Origin: an uncultured Odoribacter sp.
GTDB lineage: Bacteria; Bacteroidota; Bacteroidia; Bacteroidales; Marinifilaceae
NCBI GenBank assembly: GCA_910588375.1
Contig: CAJUQA010000011.1
Span: 20,316 to 84,315, forward strand
Length of the DNA: 64,000 nucleotides
Direction: 5' to 3'
Shown: positions 1-8,457 of the stretch, piece after piece
Numbering within the stretch: position 1 is the first letter of the stretch
How the letters are laid out: every line of letters starts with the position of its first letter
Program-made: the position numbers and the translations under genes
The notes under the pieces: generated by a model
Seen by the model: the letters and a program-made list of their open reading frames with translations, nothing else
Database searches by the model: none
What the model was told of the DNA's origin: nothing

Positions 1-1
1 C

Positions 2-145
2 GATTGTTTCGGGAAAGAGGTTTCGCTCCGTCAAACAAACCGGGGGGATATCATTGTCATTCATAGCGCAGGCGCCTATGGGGAAACAATGGCTTCCCAA
101 TATAATCTGCGGAATCTGCCCGGTTCTTATTTTGAAGGGGAATAA
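2..145 (+). CDS. lysA: Diaminopimelate decarboxylase, C-terminal end (partial)
   Basis: The reading frame open from base 2 encodes 47 residues and ends in TAA. It contains GDIIVIHSAGAYGETMASQYN, which matches the conserved C-terminal strand of PLP-dependent diaminopimelate decarboxylases, where the GAYG motif lies at the active site and dimer interface. The enzyme carries out the last step of lysine synthesis, meso-DAP to lysine. The rest of the gene lies left of the window. dapA, an earlier gene of the same pathway, lies about 10 kb to the right and is not linked in an operon. The identification rests on a short tail, but the motif is quite specific. Confidence 0.75.
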   Translation, partial: DCFGKEVSLRQTNRGDIIVIHSAGAYGETMASQYNLRNLPGSYFEGE

Positions 146-178
146 AAAAACAGGTCATGGCAAAGAAAGATTGCCATG
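145..178 (-). terminator. Rho-independent terminator for nfeD-floA
   Basis: Bases 156-163 (CATGGCAA) pair perfectly with 171-178 (TTGCCATG) around a 7-nt loop. Read leftward, the hairpin is followed after a few bases by a run of T (the A run at 145-150 on the plus strand). It lies 24 bases beyond the floA stop. It also follows the lysA stop, but no T run is present in that direction. Confidence 0.65.
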
Positions 179-201
179 CCCCGTCATTCGCTTTCCCCCA
201 T

Positions 202-1197
202 TTATTTCAATTTATCCGTCTTTTTCTTGCTTTCGGGTTTGGAAATCGCTTCACGCATCTGTGTATCGGCTTCGATATTTTTCATGCGGTAATAATCCAT
301 CACCCCTAGATTGCCGGAACGGAATGCTTCCGCCATAGCCAACGGGACGTGTGCCTCCGCTTCAATGACTTTGGCTTTCATTTCCTGGGCCAACGCTTTC
401 ATTTCCTGTTCTTTCGCCACCGCCATGGCCCGCCTTTCCTCCGCTTTTGCCTGGGCTATCTTCAAATCGGCATCAGCCTGGTCTATCTGCAATCCGGCAC
501 CGATGTTTTTTCCGACATCAATATCCGCAATATCGATGGACAATATTTCAAAGGCAGTACCGGAGTCGAGTCCTTTTTCCAATACGACTTTGGATATGAA
601 ATCCGGATTTTCCATCACGGCTTTGTGGGAATCGGAGGAACCGATAGAGGATACAATACCTTCTCCGACACGCGCCAGGATGGTTTCTTCTCCTGCTCCA
701 CCGACCAGACGTTTTATATTCGCCCGCACTGTTACCCGCGCTTTGGCTATCAACTGGATTCCGTCTTTGGCAACGGCTGTCACGGGAGGGGTGTTGATAA
801 CTTTCGGATTGACACTCATCTGTACGGCTTCGAATACGTCACGTCCCGCCAAGTCAACAGCCGTCGCAATCTGAAAGGTCAGATCGATGTTGGCTTTTGA
901 AGCGGATACCAAGGCATGGACCACCTGAGGCACATGTCCTCCGGCCAGGTAGTGGGCTTCGAGCAAGTCGCGATAAAGTTCCAGCCCGGCTTTTTTGCCT
1001 TCAATCATGGCTCCGACGATGACGGAGGGCGGCACTTTACGCCAACGCATCAATACCAATTGCAACAAAGAAATTTTCACATCGGAAACCAGGGCCTGAA
1101 ACCATAACCCAATCGGAATGAAATACAGAATCATCCAAATCAGGAACAATCCGCCGGCAACGGCTACCGCTAATAAAACAATACTGTTATTGTCCAT
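202..1197 (-). CDS. floA: Flotillin-like membrane scaffold protein FloA
   Basis: A 331-residue protein of normal FloA length. It has an N-terminal hydrophobic hairpin (about residues 5-38), then the SPFH/band-7-like region (about 40-230, with VPPSVIVGAMIEGKKAGL and ARVTVRANIKRLVGGAGEE) and an Ala/Glu-rich coiled coil (about 235-290, AQAKAEERRAMAVAKEQEM). FloA proteins organise functional membrane microdomains and influence membrane fluidity and the assembly of membrane complexes. The gene overlaps the end of nfeD by 11 bases, so the two are co-transcribed. NfeD-flotillin pairing is typical. A hairpin terminator follows. Confidence 0.93.
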   Translation of the reverse strand: MDNNSIVLLAVAVAGGLFLIWMILYFIPIGLWFQALVSDVKISLLQLVLMRWRKVPPSVIVGAMIEGKKAGLELYRDLLEAHYLAGGHVPQVVHALVSASKANIDLTFQIATAVDLAGRDVFEAVQMSVNPKVINTPPVTAVAKDGIQLIAKARVTVRANIKRLVGGAGEETILARVGEGIVSSIGSSDSHKAVMENPDFISKVVLEKGLDSGTAFEILSIDIADIDVGKNIGAGLQIDQADADLKIAQAKAEERRAMAVAKEQEMKALAQEMKAKVIEAEAHVPLAMAEAFRSGNLGVMDYYRMKNIEADTQMREAISKPESKKKTDKLK

Positions 1198-1666
1198 GCT
1201 CTTCTGTTTTTAATTTTACAATCACTTTATCTGTATATACTTTTAATATTTCCACTTTCCGGTTGGTTTCGATGTACCCGGATTCCGACAAAGCTTCCAC
1301 CACGCTCTCCCCCACTCTCACTTTTCCCATCGGAGCCAAACGCCCAACAGTAATCCCCGTGTCCCCGGTTTTTACTGCCGGGTCAACCCCTTCCACTTTG
1401 CTGTCTATCTGGGTATGGAGGCTTAATTTTTTCCAGGTCTGCGTCCGGAGCGTGTACCACGTCAGCAATACTCCCACTGTGGCGGTTCCCAACACAATAC
1501 CATGCCCTGTAGCGGTTCCGAAAAATCTGTACCCTAAATAAATCCCGCAGCCGATACATGCCACGCCGATAAGACCGACGATGTTCGTTCCCGGGAATAC
1601 CAGAAATTCGAGCACTACCATTACAAAACCGATGCCCAATAAAAGAATCAATGCACCCCATTCCAT
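1187..1666 (-). CDS. nfeD: NfeD-like membrane protein with C-terminal OB fold
   Basis: A 159-residue short-form NfeD without the ClpP-like protease domain of the long forms. Three hydrophobic segments are visible (about residues 4-23, 29-48, 52-70). A soluble C-terminal region follows (about 95-155, from GDTGITVGRLAPMGKVRVG onward) with the beta-strand pattern of the NfeD OB fold. NfeD partners flotillins in membrane microdomains. The gene is first in a two-gene unit with floA, overlapping its start by 11 bases. A divergent intergenic region of about 200 bases separates it from folE. Confidence 0.88.
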   Translation of the reverse strand: MEWGALILLLGIGFVMVVLEFLVFPGTNIVGLIGVACIGCGIYLGYRFFGTATGHGIVLGTATVGVLLTWYTLRTQTWKKLSLHTQIDSKVEGVDPAVKTGDTGITVGRLAPMGKVRVGESVVEALSESGYIETNRKVEILKVYTDKVIVKLKTEEHGQ

Positions 1667-1790
1667 AACCGACTGATTTAATTTTTATAACATACGCACA
1701 AGCCTCCCGCCGTTATTCCGTTCCCATGGGAGTAAAGGTAGTAAAATATAATGAAAAGAAAAGATTTGCCCGAAGCGAATCCGTAAAAAA

Positions 1791-1821
1791 TTTCATTATA
1801 GGATTTTTTATATTTACTTTG
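1791..1821 (+). promoter_or_regulatory. Possible Bacteroides-type promoter for folE-fabD
   Basis: TTTC at 1791-1794 (-33-like) and TTACTTTG at 1814-1821 (-7-like, one mismatch to TAnnTTTG) are separated by 19 bases. It lies in the 203-base divergent region between nfeD and folE and would give a leader of about 40 bases. Nothing else notable is visible in this region. Confidence 0.35.
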
Positions 1822-1869
1822 TGTCGTTTTTTCAATATGATATTCAGAATTCAAATTCATTAAAAGGGT

Positions 1870-2493
1870 ATGTCACCGGAATTAAATAAGGAGGATGAAT
1901 TTTACCGGAAAGAAGAGTTTTTCAATACGGAAAGGACTGAACAACTCTGTTATCACTATAAAGAGATATTGAAGCTTTTAGGTGAAGACCCGGAGCGGGA
2001 GGGATTGGTCAAGACTCCCCTGCGGGTGGCCAAGGCCATGCAGTTCATGACCCAGGGGTATCACCAGGACCCGGAGTCGATTCTCCGTTCCGCCCTGTTT
2101 AAAGAGGATTACCGCCAGATGGTGATTGTCAAGGATATTGAGCTTTATTCCATGTGTGAGCACCACATGTTGCCGTTTTTCGGCAGGGCTCATGTCGCCT
2201 ATATTCCCAATGGCTATGTCACGGGCTTGAGCAAAATCGCCCGGGTCGTGGAAACGTATTCCCGCCGTCTGCAGGTCCAGGAACGGCTGACGTATGAGAT
2301 AAGAAACTGTATTCAAAATACACTGCACCCTCTGGGGGTTGCCGTTGTGATTGAAGCCCAGCATATGTGTATGAGCCTGCGCGGGGTGCAGAAGCAAAAT
2401 TCAGTCACCACGACTTCCGATTTCAGCGGGGCATTCGAAAAACTGGCCACCCGGGAAGAGTTTATCCGGTTGATTAGTTCCCGTCTACACTAA
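1870..2493 (+). CDS. folE: GTP cyclohydrolase I
   Basis: A 207-residue GTP cyclohydrolase I, which converts GTP to 7,8-dihydroneopterin triphosphate at the entry to folate and pterin synthesis. The expected zinc ligands are present: Cys96 and His99 in SMCEHHMLPFFG, and Cys167 in AQHMCMSLRG. The GLVKTPLRVAKAM and GLSKIARVVETYSRRLQVQE segments are typical of the family. A purine-rich AAAAGGG precedes the ATG. fabD follows 28 bases later on the same strand, so the two are probably co-transcribed. Confidence 0.97.
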   Translation: MSPELNKEDEFYRKEEFFNTERTEQLCYHYKEILKLLGEDPEREGLVKTPLRVAKAMQFMTQGYHQDPESILRSALFKEDYRQMVIVKDIELYSMCEHHMLPFFGRAHVAYIPNGYVTGLSKIARVVETYSRRLQVQERLTYEIRNCIQNTLHPLGVAVVIEAQHMCMSLRGVQKQNSVTTTSDFSGAFEKLATREEFIRLISSRLH

Positions 2494-2521
2494 AAATTCA
2501 CATTATCAAAAATTTATACGT

Positions 2522-3397
2522 ATGAAAAAAGCATTTGTATTTCCCGGTCAGGGAGCACAATTTGTCGGAATGGGAAAAGAATTGTATGAAACTTCTCCCC
2601 GGGCAAAGGAATTATTCGAAAAAGCCAATGATATTTTAGGTTTCCGCATCACGGACTTGATGTTTGCAGGTACGGACGAGGATTTGAAACAAACCAAGGT
2701 GACGCAACCCGCTATTTTTTTACATTCGGTTATTCTGGCAGACAGTCTGGAGGAAAAACCTGCCATGGTTGCCGGTCACTCGTTGGGTGAGTTTTCGGCT
2801 TTGGTGGCAGCAGGAGCTTTGTCTTTTGAAGACGGCCTGAGGTTGGTTCATGCCCGTGCTTTGGCGATGCAAAAAGCCTGTGAAGCCAATCCTTCCACGA
2901 TGGCAGCCGTTTTAGGTATGGACGACGAAGTGGTGGCACGTATCTGTGAGGAAATCGACGAGGTCGTTGTGCCCGCCAACTATAACAGTCCGGGACAAAT
3001 CGTGATTTCCGGCAGCAATAAAGGTATTGAGATTGCCTGCCAGAAATTGACGGAAGCCGGAGCCAAACGGGTGGTTCCCCTGAATGTAGGCGGTGCTTTC
3101 CATTCACCGTTAATGGAGCCGGCTCGTCAGGAATTGGCGGAAGCCATTGCCCATACGACTTTCAAGACCCCTATCTGTCCGGTGTATCAGAATGTGGATG
3201 CCAAGCCCTACACCGATCCGGAACAGATAAAGAGCAATCTGATTGCCCAATTGACTTCATCCGTCCGCTGGACGCAAATCATGAAAAACATGATTGCCGA
3301 CGGGGCGGACTGCATGCTGGAAATCGGCCCGGGGAAAGTGCTCCAGGGATTATTTAAAAAACTGAATAAGGAGTTTGAAACTTCCGGTATCCAATAA
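2522..3397 (+). CDS. fabD: Malonyl-CoA:ACP transacylase
   Basis: A 291-residue FabD, which loads malonyl groups onto acyl carrier protein for fatty-acid synthesis. It shows the N-terminal FPGQGAQFVGMG motif, the nucleophile Ser87 in GHSLGE, Arg112 in VHARALAMQ and the catalytic His194 in GGAFHSPLM. Length is normal. It follows folE closely and ends at a strong hairpin terminator. Confidence 0.97.
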   Translation: MKKAFVFPGQGAQFVGMGKELYETSPRAKELFEKANDILGFRITDLMFAGTDEDLKQTKVTQPAIFLHSVILADSLEEKPAMVAGHSLGEFSALVAAGALSFEDGLRLVHARALAMQKACEANPSTMAAVLGMDDEVVARICEEIDEVVVPANYNSPGQIVISGSNKGIEIACQKLTEAGAKRVVPLNVGGAFHSPLMEPARQELAEAIAHTTFKTPICPVYQNVDAKPYTDPEQIKSNLIAQLTSSVRWTQIMKNMIADGADCMLEIGPGKVLQGLFKKLNKEFETSGIQ

Positions 3398-3401
3398 CCG
3401 G

Positions 3402-3432
3402 AAAAAAGGTCCTCGGAAGAGGGCCTTTTTTT
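3402..3432 (+). terminator. Rho-independent terminator after fabD
   Basis: An inverted repeat starts 5 bases after the fabD stop. CCTC (3411-3414) pairs with GAGG (3419-3422) around GGAA, and the stem extends through GG/CC into A6/T6. A T run continues to 3432. Confidence 0.85.
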
Positions 3433-3475
3433 ATAAATTATTTATATCTTTATTGGCTGATAAATTGGCGATACT

Positions 3476-5587
3476 ATGCTGGACAAACATTTGAAACGAC
3501 GGCTCAATATCATTTTCCGGATAATCATTGTTCTCATTATCTGCGGGACGATTGTTTACCTGTTTCCCAAAACCGGCAGTTTTCAATACGAATTTCAAAA
3601 AGGTTCTCCCTGGCGTTATGAAACGTTGAATGCCCCTTTTGATTTCCCCATTTATAAAACAGACGCGGAATTAGCTGCCGAACGGGAAAAAATCACCCGG
3701 GAACAGACCCCTATTTTCAATCTGAAAACGGAAGTCAAGGAAAAGCAGACAACGAGGTTTGCCAGAGCGACGGAAAAATACCGGAATTCCTATACCGCCG
3801 CCGGCATCGACCAAATCCGGAATAAACTGGCGGCATTGTATAATAAAGGTATACTTCTGCTGCCCGAGGAGCTGGATCCGGACAATATCAAAACGATAAA
3901 AATCGTCCATAACAATATCGGCAAGGATGTGGATTTTTCCAAGGTATTCAGGCTGAAAAAAGCTTATTCAACCATGACGGAGTTCATAGACAATGTCAAT
4001 TTGCCGTCCTCTGTCAAGGAACATATATTAAGTCTGAATCTCAGCAATTTTATCCAGCCGAATCTGGAGTTTGACGCTTCCAAGACGCATCTGCAACTGC
4101 TCAACCAACTGAAAAATATCAGTCTGACCCAAGGACTGATACGGAACGGAGAAATCGTCATCACGAAACGGGAGTTGGTGACTCCGGAGAAAGTGAAGTT
4201 GTTGAATTCGCTGAAACTGGAATACCGACACAATGCAGGCACTTATGCCAGCCACCTGAGAATTATCGGCGGTCAAATTATTCTGACCTTGACTGCCTTG
4301 AGTATCTTTTCCCTTTTTTTCTATTATTCCAAAAAGCGGATTTTTTACAATAACAAAGAGTTTATATTCCTTTACAGCGCGTTTTTGGCTACCGTCATGC
4401 TGGGGTGCATCGGCTATTACCAGAATATCAATATGCTGGCATTGCCGGTGTTGTTCTTTATTATTATTGTCAATATTCTGGTAGGCAGCCGTTCCGCACT
4501 TTATCTATTATTGGGGTCAAGTCTTCTGATTGCCTATTTTGCCCCCAATAGTTACAGGTATCTGTTCATGCAGCTGTCAGCCGGCATTGTCTCCGTATTC
4601 AGTCTGTCTCAATTGCAAAGAAGAGGACAGCTCTTTCTTTCCATTTTCCTGACGTTTCTGACTTATACGGCGGTTTACATCTCTTTTATCTTGGTGCAAG
4701 AGGGTGAAATAAGCCTATCCAATGTTTTCGGGGTGCTGTGGCTGCTGGTCAACTGCCTGTTATTGAGCTTGACGTATCCGGTGATATATATTTTTGAACG
4801 CATTTTCGGTTTTACGTCCGAAATTACGCTGATGGAATTATCCAATCCCAATCATCCGGCGTTGCGGACTTTAACTAAAAAAGCCCCCGGAACGTTCCAG
4901 CATTCTCTGATGGTAGCCAATTTAGCGGAAGAAGCCATCTACCGCATAGGAGGCAGCCCGTTGCTTACCCGCACGGGTGCGCTGTACCATGATATCGGCA
5001 AATCGTACGACCCTATTTTTTTTATCGAGAATCAGAGCGGAGGCCTCAACCCGCACGACCATTGCGATTTTGACGAAAGCGCCCGCCGTATCATCGACCA
5101 TGTGACCAAAGGGGTGGAATTGGCTAAAAAATACAACCTGCCGGAAGCTATTATCAATTTTATCCGCACCCATCACGGGAGAAGCAAGGTGAAGTATTTT
5201 TATAATTCGTTCCGTAATAAATATCCGGACCGTCCTGTGGATGAAGCCGCTTTCACTTACAGCGGTCCCGATCCGATCAGTAAGGAATGTGCGGTCGTGA
5301 TGATGGCCGATGCCGTAGAAGCTGCTTCCCGCTCCTTACAGGAGAAGACGGAGGAAAATATTACCGCTTTGGTAAATAATATTATTGACGGCCAGTTGCA
5401 GGACGGACGGTTTATGAATGCCGAAATCACATACAGAGATATCGACAGCGTGAAGCGGGTTTTCATCGAAATGCTCACAAATATATACCATTCCCGTATT
5501 GCCTATCCGAAACTGAAACAAACGGCAGAAGAGAATGACGCCGGCAACCGGACGCCGGAAGAGAATCAGGAAACGACAAATGCATAA
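3476..5587 (+). CDS. 7TM-HD family phosphodiesterase (PgpH/YqfF-like)
   Basis: A 703-residue membrane protein. One N-terminal membrane segment (about residues 11-31) precedes a large extracytoplasmic region (about 35-255). Six or seven clustered membrane segments follow (about 260-450), and then a cytoplasmic HD domain. The metal-binding residues are visible: His476 in HSLMVANLAEEA, the HD pair at 505-506 in LYHDIGK, RTHHG, and MMADAVEAASRSL near the end. This is the architecture of Listeria PgpH, which degrades cyclic di-AMP. Substrate in Bacteroidales is inferred from the family. A LacI-type regulator follows 20 bases downstream. Confidence 0.88.
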   Translation: MLDKHLKRRLNIIFRIIIVLIICGTIVYLFPKTGSFQYEFQKGSPWRYETLNAPFDFPIYKTDAELAAEREKITREQTPIFNLKTEVKEKQTTRFARATEKYRNSYTAAGIDQIRNKLAALYNKGILLLPEELDPDNIKTIKIVHNNIGKDVDFSKVFRLKKAYSTMTEFIDNVNLPSSVKEHILSLNLSNFIQPNLEFDASKTHLQLLNQLKNISLTQGLIRNGEIVITKRELVTPEKVKLLNSLKLEYRHNAGTYASHLRIIGGQIILTLTALSIFSLFFYYSKKRIFYNNKEFIFLYSAFLATVMLGCIGYYQNINMLALPVLFFIIIVNILVGSRSALYLLLGSSLLIAYFAPNSYRYLFMQLSAGIVSVFSLSQLQRRGQLFLSIFLTFLTYTAVYISFILVQEGEISLSNVFGVLWLLVNCLLLSLTYPVIYIFERIFGFTSEITLMELSNPNHPALRTLTKKAPGTFQHSLMVANLAEEAIYRIGGSPLLTRTGALYHDIGKSYDPIFFIENQSGGLNPHDHCDFDESARRIIDHVTKGVELAKKYNLPEAIINFIRTHHGRSKVKYFYNSFRNKYPDRPVDEAAFTYSGPDPISKECAVVMMADAVEAASRSLQEKTEENITALVNNIIDGQLQDGRFMNAEITYRDIDSVKRVFIEMLTNIYHSRIAYPKLKQTAEENDAGNRTPEENQETTNA

Positions 5588-5607
5588 TACCATTAAAACT
5601 TAGAGAT

Positions 5608-6642
5608 ATGACACAAAAAGCCATCACCATTAAAGACCTCGCCGCTCAATTAAATATCTCGGTATCTACTGTATCAAGGGCTTTGAAAGACAATCCCGAA
5701 ATCAGTCAGCAAACACGGAAAACAGTCCAGGCTCTAGCGAAAGAGTTGGGTTATCGTCCTAATCCGATTGCCGTAGCTCTGAAAACACACAAAAGTCATA
5801 CAATCGGAGTGGTTGTGCCGCAGATTGTAAATACTTTTTTTGCCAATGTGGTAAAGAAAATCGAAGAGATTGCCGACAAATACGGTTACAATGTTTTGGT
5901 GGCTTCCTCCAACGAAAGTTTTGAAAAAGAACAAAAAAATATAGACGTATTTCTGGCTAACCGGACCGACGGGATTATTCTTTCCCTTTCCCGGGCGACA
6001 ATGTCCTACGAGCACATTAAAAATATCCAGAATCAAGGAGTGCCGTTAGTGCTTTTCGACCGTACGACGAAAGAACTGGATGTGTCGAAAGTCATTGCCG
6101 ATGATGCGGACGCCGCCTGCAAAATCGTTCAGCACCTGATTCACGGAGGTGCCAAGAAAATCGCGTTGATTACGGGCCCCGAGCAGCTATCCATCGGAAA
6201 GAACCGGATGAAAGGGTATCTGAAAGCCATGACAATGAATAAATTGGAAATCAATACGGACTATATTATCAGATGTGACGATTTCTCTGTGAAAGCCGCC
6301 AAGGAGGCTACCCGGAAACTATTGGAGCTGAAAGAGAAGCCGGATGCTATTTTCGGAATCAATGACGATATGGCAATCGGTGCGATTGAAGCCATTAAAG
6401 AAAAGAATCTGAGGATTCCCGAAGATATCGCCGTGTTCGGATTCTCCAACACGAAACGTTCCCGGTATATGAATCCCTCGGTAAGTACCGTCAATCAATT
6501 TCCGGAGAAAATCGGCGAAATGGCGGCAGAGCTGTTGTTTGAACAAATTCTGAACAGCAAGCATGCCCGCATCCGGGAGGAGATTGTGAATTGTGAACTA
6601 ATTATCCGCGAATCTTCCGACCGTTCTTATCTCAATGACTAA
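5608..6642 (+). CDS. LacI/GalR family transcriptional regulator
   Basis: A 344-residue regulator. An N-terminal LacI helix-turn-helix (about residues 7-30, ITIKDLAAQLNISVSTVSRA) is followed by the hinge region and a periplasmic-binding-protein-like effector domain (about 62-335, with HTIGVVVPQIVNTFFA and DAIFGINDDMAIGAIEAIK). LacI members usually repress sugar-use genes, but no carbohydrate genes are next to it, so target and ligand are unknown. It lies 20 bases behind the 7TM-HD gene and is followed by a perfect 13-bp hairpin. Confidence 0.92.
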   Translation: MTQKAITIKDLAAQLNISVSTVSRALKDNPEISQQTRKTVQALAKELGYRPNPIAVALKTHKSHTIGVVVPQIVNTFFANVVKKIEEIADKYGYNVLVASSNESFEKEQKNIDVFLANRTDGIILSLSRATMSYEHIKNIQNQGVPLVLFDRTTKELDVSKVIADDADAACKIVQHLIHGGAKKIALITGPEQLSIGKNRMKGYLKAMTMNKLEINTDYIIRCDDFSVKAAKEATRKLLELKEKPDAIFGINDDMAIGAIEAIKEKNLRIPEDIAVFGFSNTKRSRYMNPSVSTVNQFPEKIGEMAAELLFEQILNSKHARIREEIVNCELIIRESSDRSYLND

Positions 6643-6658
6643 AATCTTGTCTGAAAAT

Positions 6659-6694
6659 CTTAAAATAAAGGGGGAAAATCTCCTTTATTTTAAG
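6659..6694. terminator. Strong hairpin after the LacI-type gene
   Basis: CTTAAAATAAAGG (6659-6671) is perfectly complementary to CCTTTATTTTAAG (6682-6694) with a 10-nt loop, 17 bases after the stop codon. There is no clean T run outside the stem, but the stem itself is A/T rich. Terminator role inferred from position. Confidence 0.6.
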
Positions 6695-6751
6695 ACTTTA
6701 AGGATACTTTTATCCCTCTTATCCCCTTGCCCGGTTAAAGTTTGTTAAACC

Positions 6752-6783
6752 TTTATACATCTCTGCCAGGGTGATTATATTTG
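6752..6783 (+). promoter_or_regulatory. Possible promoter for the Gld-type ABC operon
   Basis: TATATTTG at 6776-6783 matches the Bacteroides -7 element exactly. A TTTA at 6752-6755, 20 bases upstream, could serve as a weak -33 element. The start codon follows 20 bases later, so the leader would be very short. Confidence 0.45.
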
Positions 6784-6803
6784 CATGAAACAAGCATCGG
6801 TTT

Positions 6804-7724
6804 ATGGATATAGTGGTTGAAAATTTATCAAAATCTTTCGGTGTACAAAAGGCTGTCGATTCGGTTTCTTTTTCGGTAAAAAAGGGGGAAATCCTGGGTC
6901 TTCTCGGTCCCAACGGCGCCGGAAAAACCACTATCATGAAGATTATCACCTGTTTTCTTTTTCCGGAGCAGGGAAATGTCACCATCGGTAAATATTCAAT
7001 CCGTAAACACGCCTACAAGGTCAGACAGCTTATCGGTTACCTTCCGGAACACAATCCGCTGTATGACGAAATGAATGTAATCGATTTTCTGACTTTTATT
7101 GCCAATATTCACAATGTCCCCCGTTATAAAATCACATCCCGCGTACTCGATATGCTCAGGATGTGCGGACTGGAACATGAAAAGCATAAAAATATACAGG
7201 AATTGTCCAAAGGCTATAAGCAACGGGTCGGACTGGCACAAGCCTTAATCCACGACCCCGAGGTGGTGATTCTGGACGAACCGACAACCGGATTGGATCC
7301 CAATCAGATCGCAGATATACGGGAGTTGATTAAAAATACGGGAAAAGAAAAAACCATTATACTCAGTTCCCATATTCTGGCCGAGATTGAAGCGACGTGC
7401 GACCGGGTACTGATTCTCAACAAGGGGAAAATTGTTGCCGACGGTACTGCCGCCGAACTCCGCAAGTCGAATAAGGAAAAAATATTGAAACTATGTGTCC
7501 GCGGAGGAGAAACGAATGATATTTTCAACGCACTGGCTGTCATTGACGGAGTAGAATGTGTCGATATTCTGGACAAGGGGTGTTTTGAGGTGAAATCCTG
7601 GCAGGAAGACAACATCGAGAAAGCTATTTTTGAAACCTGCAGCCACAACCATTGGTACCTGAAGGAATTAATTCCCGTTGAACGCCGGTTGGAAGATATT
7701 TTCCGGCAAGTGACACAAAATTAA
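6804..7724 (+). CDS. gldA: ABC transporter ATPase, GldA-like
   Basis: A 306-residue ABC ATPase. Walker A is GPNGAGKTT (residues 35-43), the signature is the variant ELSKGYKQRVGLAQAL, Walker B is VVILDEPTTGLDP and the switch is SSHILAE. A C-terminal extension of about 85 residues after the ATPase core is usual for GldA-type proteins. It is the first gene of a compact three-gene unit with a six-helix permease and a GldG-type protein. This order matches the gldA/gldF/gldG complex that gliding Bacteroidota need for motility. Non-gliding relatives carry it too, with unclear function. The name is by family and context only. Confidence 0.82.
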   Translation: MDIVVENLSKSFGVQKAVDSVSFSVKKGEILGLLGPNGAGKTTIMKIITCFLFPEQGNVTIGKYSIRKHAYKVRQLIGYLPEHNPLYDEMNVIDFLTFIANIHNVPRYKITSRVLDMLRMCGLEHEKHKNIQELSKGYKQRVGLAQALIHDPEVVILDEPTTGLDPNQIADIRELIKNTGKEKTIILSSHILAEIEATCDRVLILNKGKIVADGTAAELRKSNKEKILKLCVRGGETNDIFNALAVIDGVECVDILDKGCFEVKSWQEDNIEKAIFETCSHNHWYLKELIPVERRLEDIFRQVTQN

Positions 7725-7728
7725 ATTC

Positions 7729-8451
7729 ATGAGAACGATAGAAATCATTATCCGTAAGGAACTAAACAGTGCTTTTAATTCATGGAGCACATATATCGGT
7801 TTCCTGCTGTTTTTCTGTATCTGCGGATTTATCAGCTGGTTGTCGTCATCCAATATTTTCTACCTCGGCCAGGCTTCGATGATGCCTTTTTTTATTGTCA
7901 TCAACTGGACGACATTCTTTATGGTGCATACGCTGACCATGAAATCCATCGCCGATGAAAAAAGGAACGGAACGCTGGAATTGCTTTTGACCAAGCCGAT
8001 AAAGACGAATCAATTAATCGGAGGTAAATTTTTTTCACAATTGATTCTTATTGCCATTGCCCTGGGCATGACGCTTCCTTACTATTTCACGGTCGCCACA
8101 CTGGGACACATTGATATTGCTACGGTTATTCTGGGCTATTTCGGGCTTATCTGTATCAGCGCCTGTTATATAAGCATCGGCATTTTTGCCTCTTCTTTAG
8201 CCCGGAGTGCCGCAACGGCTTTTTTTATCAGCCTGGGGATAAGTCTTTGTTTTCAATTGCTTTTCGGTTTTCTGGCACAACAGTGCGGGAAAGGATTTAT
8301 CAGCGGATTATTGACCTATCTGTCCATCGAGGAACATTTTGATTCCCTTTCCAGAGGTATCCTGGATACCCGCGATATTGTATATTTCATATCGGTAATC
8401 ACGCTTTTTTTGTCTTTGTCCAAATTTTTCATCTGCAAAATCAGGCATTGA
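7729..8451 (+). CDS. gldF: ABC transporter permease, GldF-like
   Basis: A 240-residue integral membrane protein with about six hydrophobic segments. The first follows the short cytoplasmic start ELNSAFNSWSTYIGF and the last is near ISVITLFLSLSKFF. The segment KSIADEKRNGTLELLLTKPI is characteristic of ABC-2 permeases of the GldF/NosY type. It starts 4 bases after the ATPase gene and is followed 6 bases later by gldG, so the three are translated together. Confidence 0.82.
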   Translation: MRTIEIIIRKELNSAFNSWSTYIGFLLFFCICGFISWLSSSNIFYLGQASMMPFFIVINWTTFFMVHTLTMKSIADEKRNGTLELLLTKPIKTNQLIGGKFFSQLILIAIALGMTLPYYFTVATLGHIDIATVILGYFGLICISACYISIGIFASSLARSAATAFFISLGISLCFQLLFGFLAQQCGKGFISGLLTYLSIEEHFDSLSRGILDTRDIVYFISVITLFLSLSKFFICKIRH

Positions 8452-8457
8452 ATTGGT

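Noticed and set aside
54..338. A 94-codon plus-strand frame at the left edge
   Set aside because: It overlaps the lysA tail in another frame, the terminator and the floA 3' end; composition is not protein-like.
1678..1860. A 60-codon open frame on the minus strand between nfeD and folE
   Set aside because: AT-rich, low-complexity, no family resemblance, and it covers the divergent promoter region.
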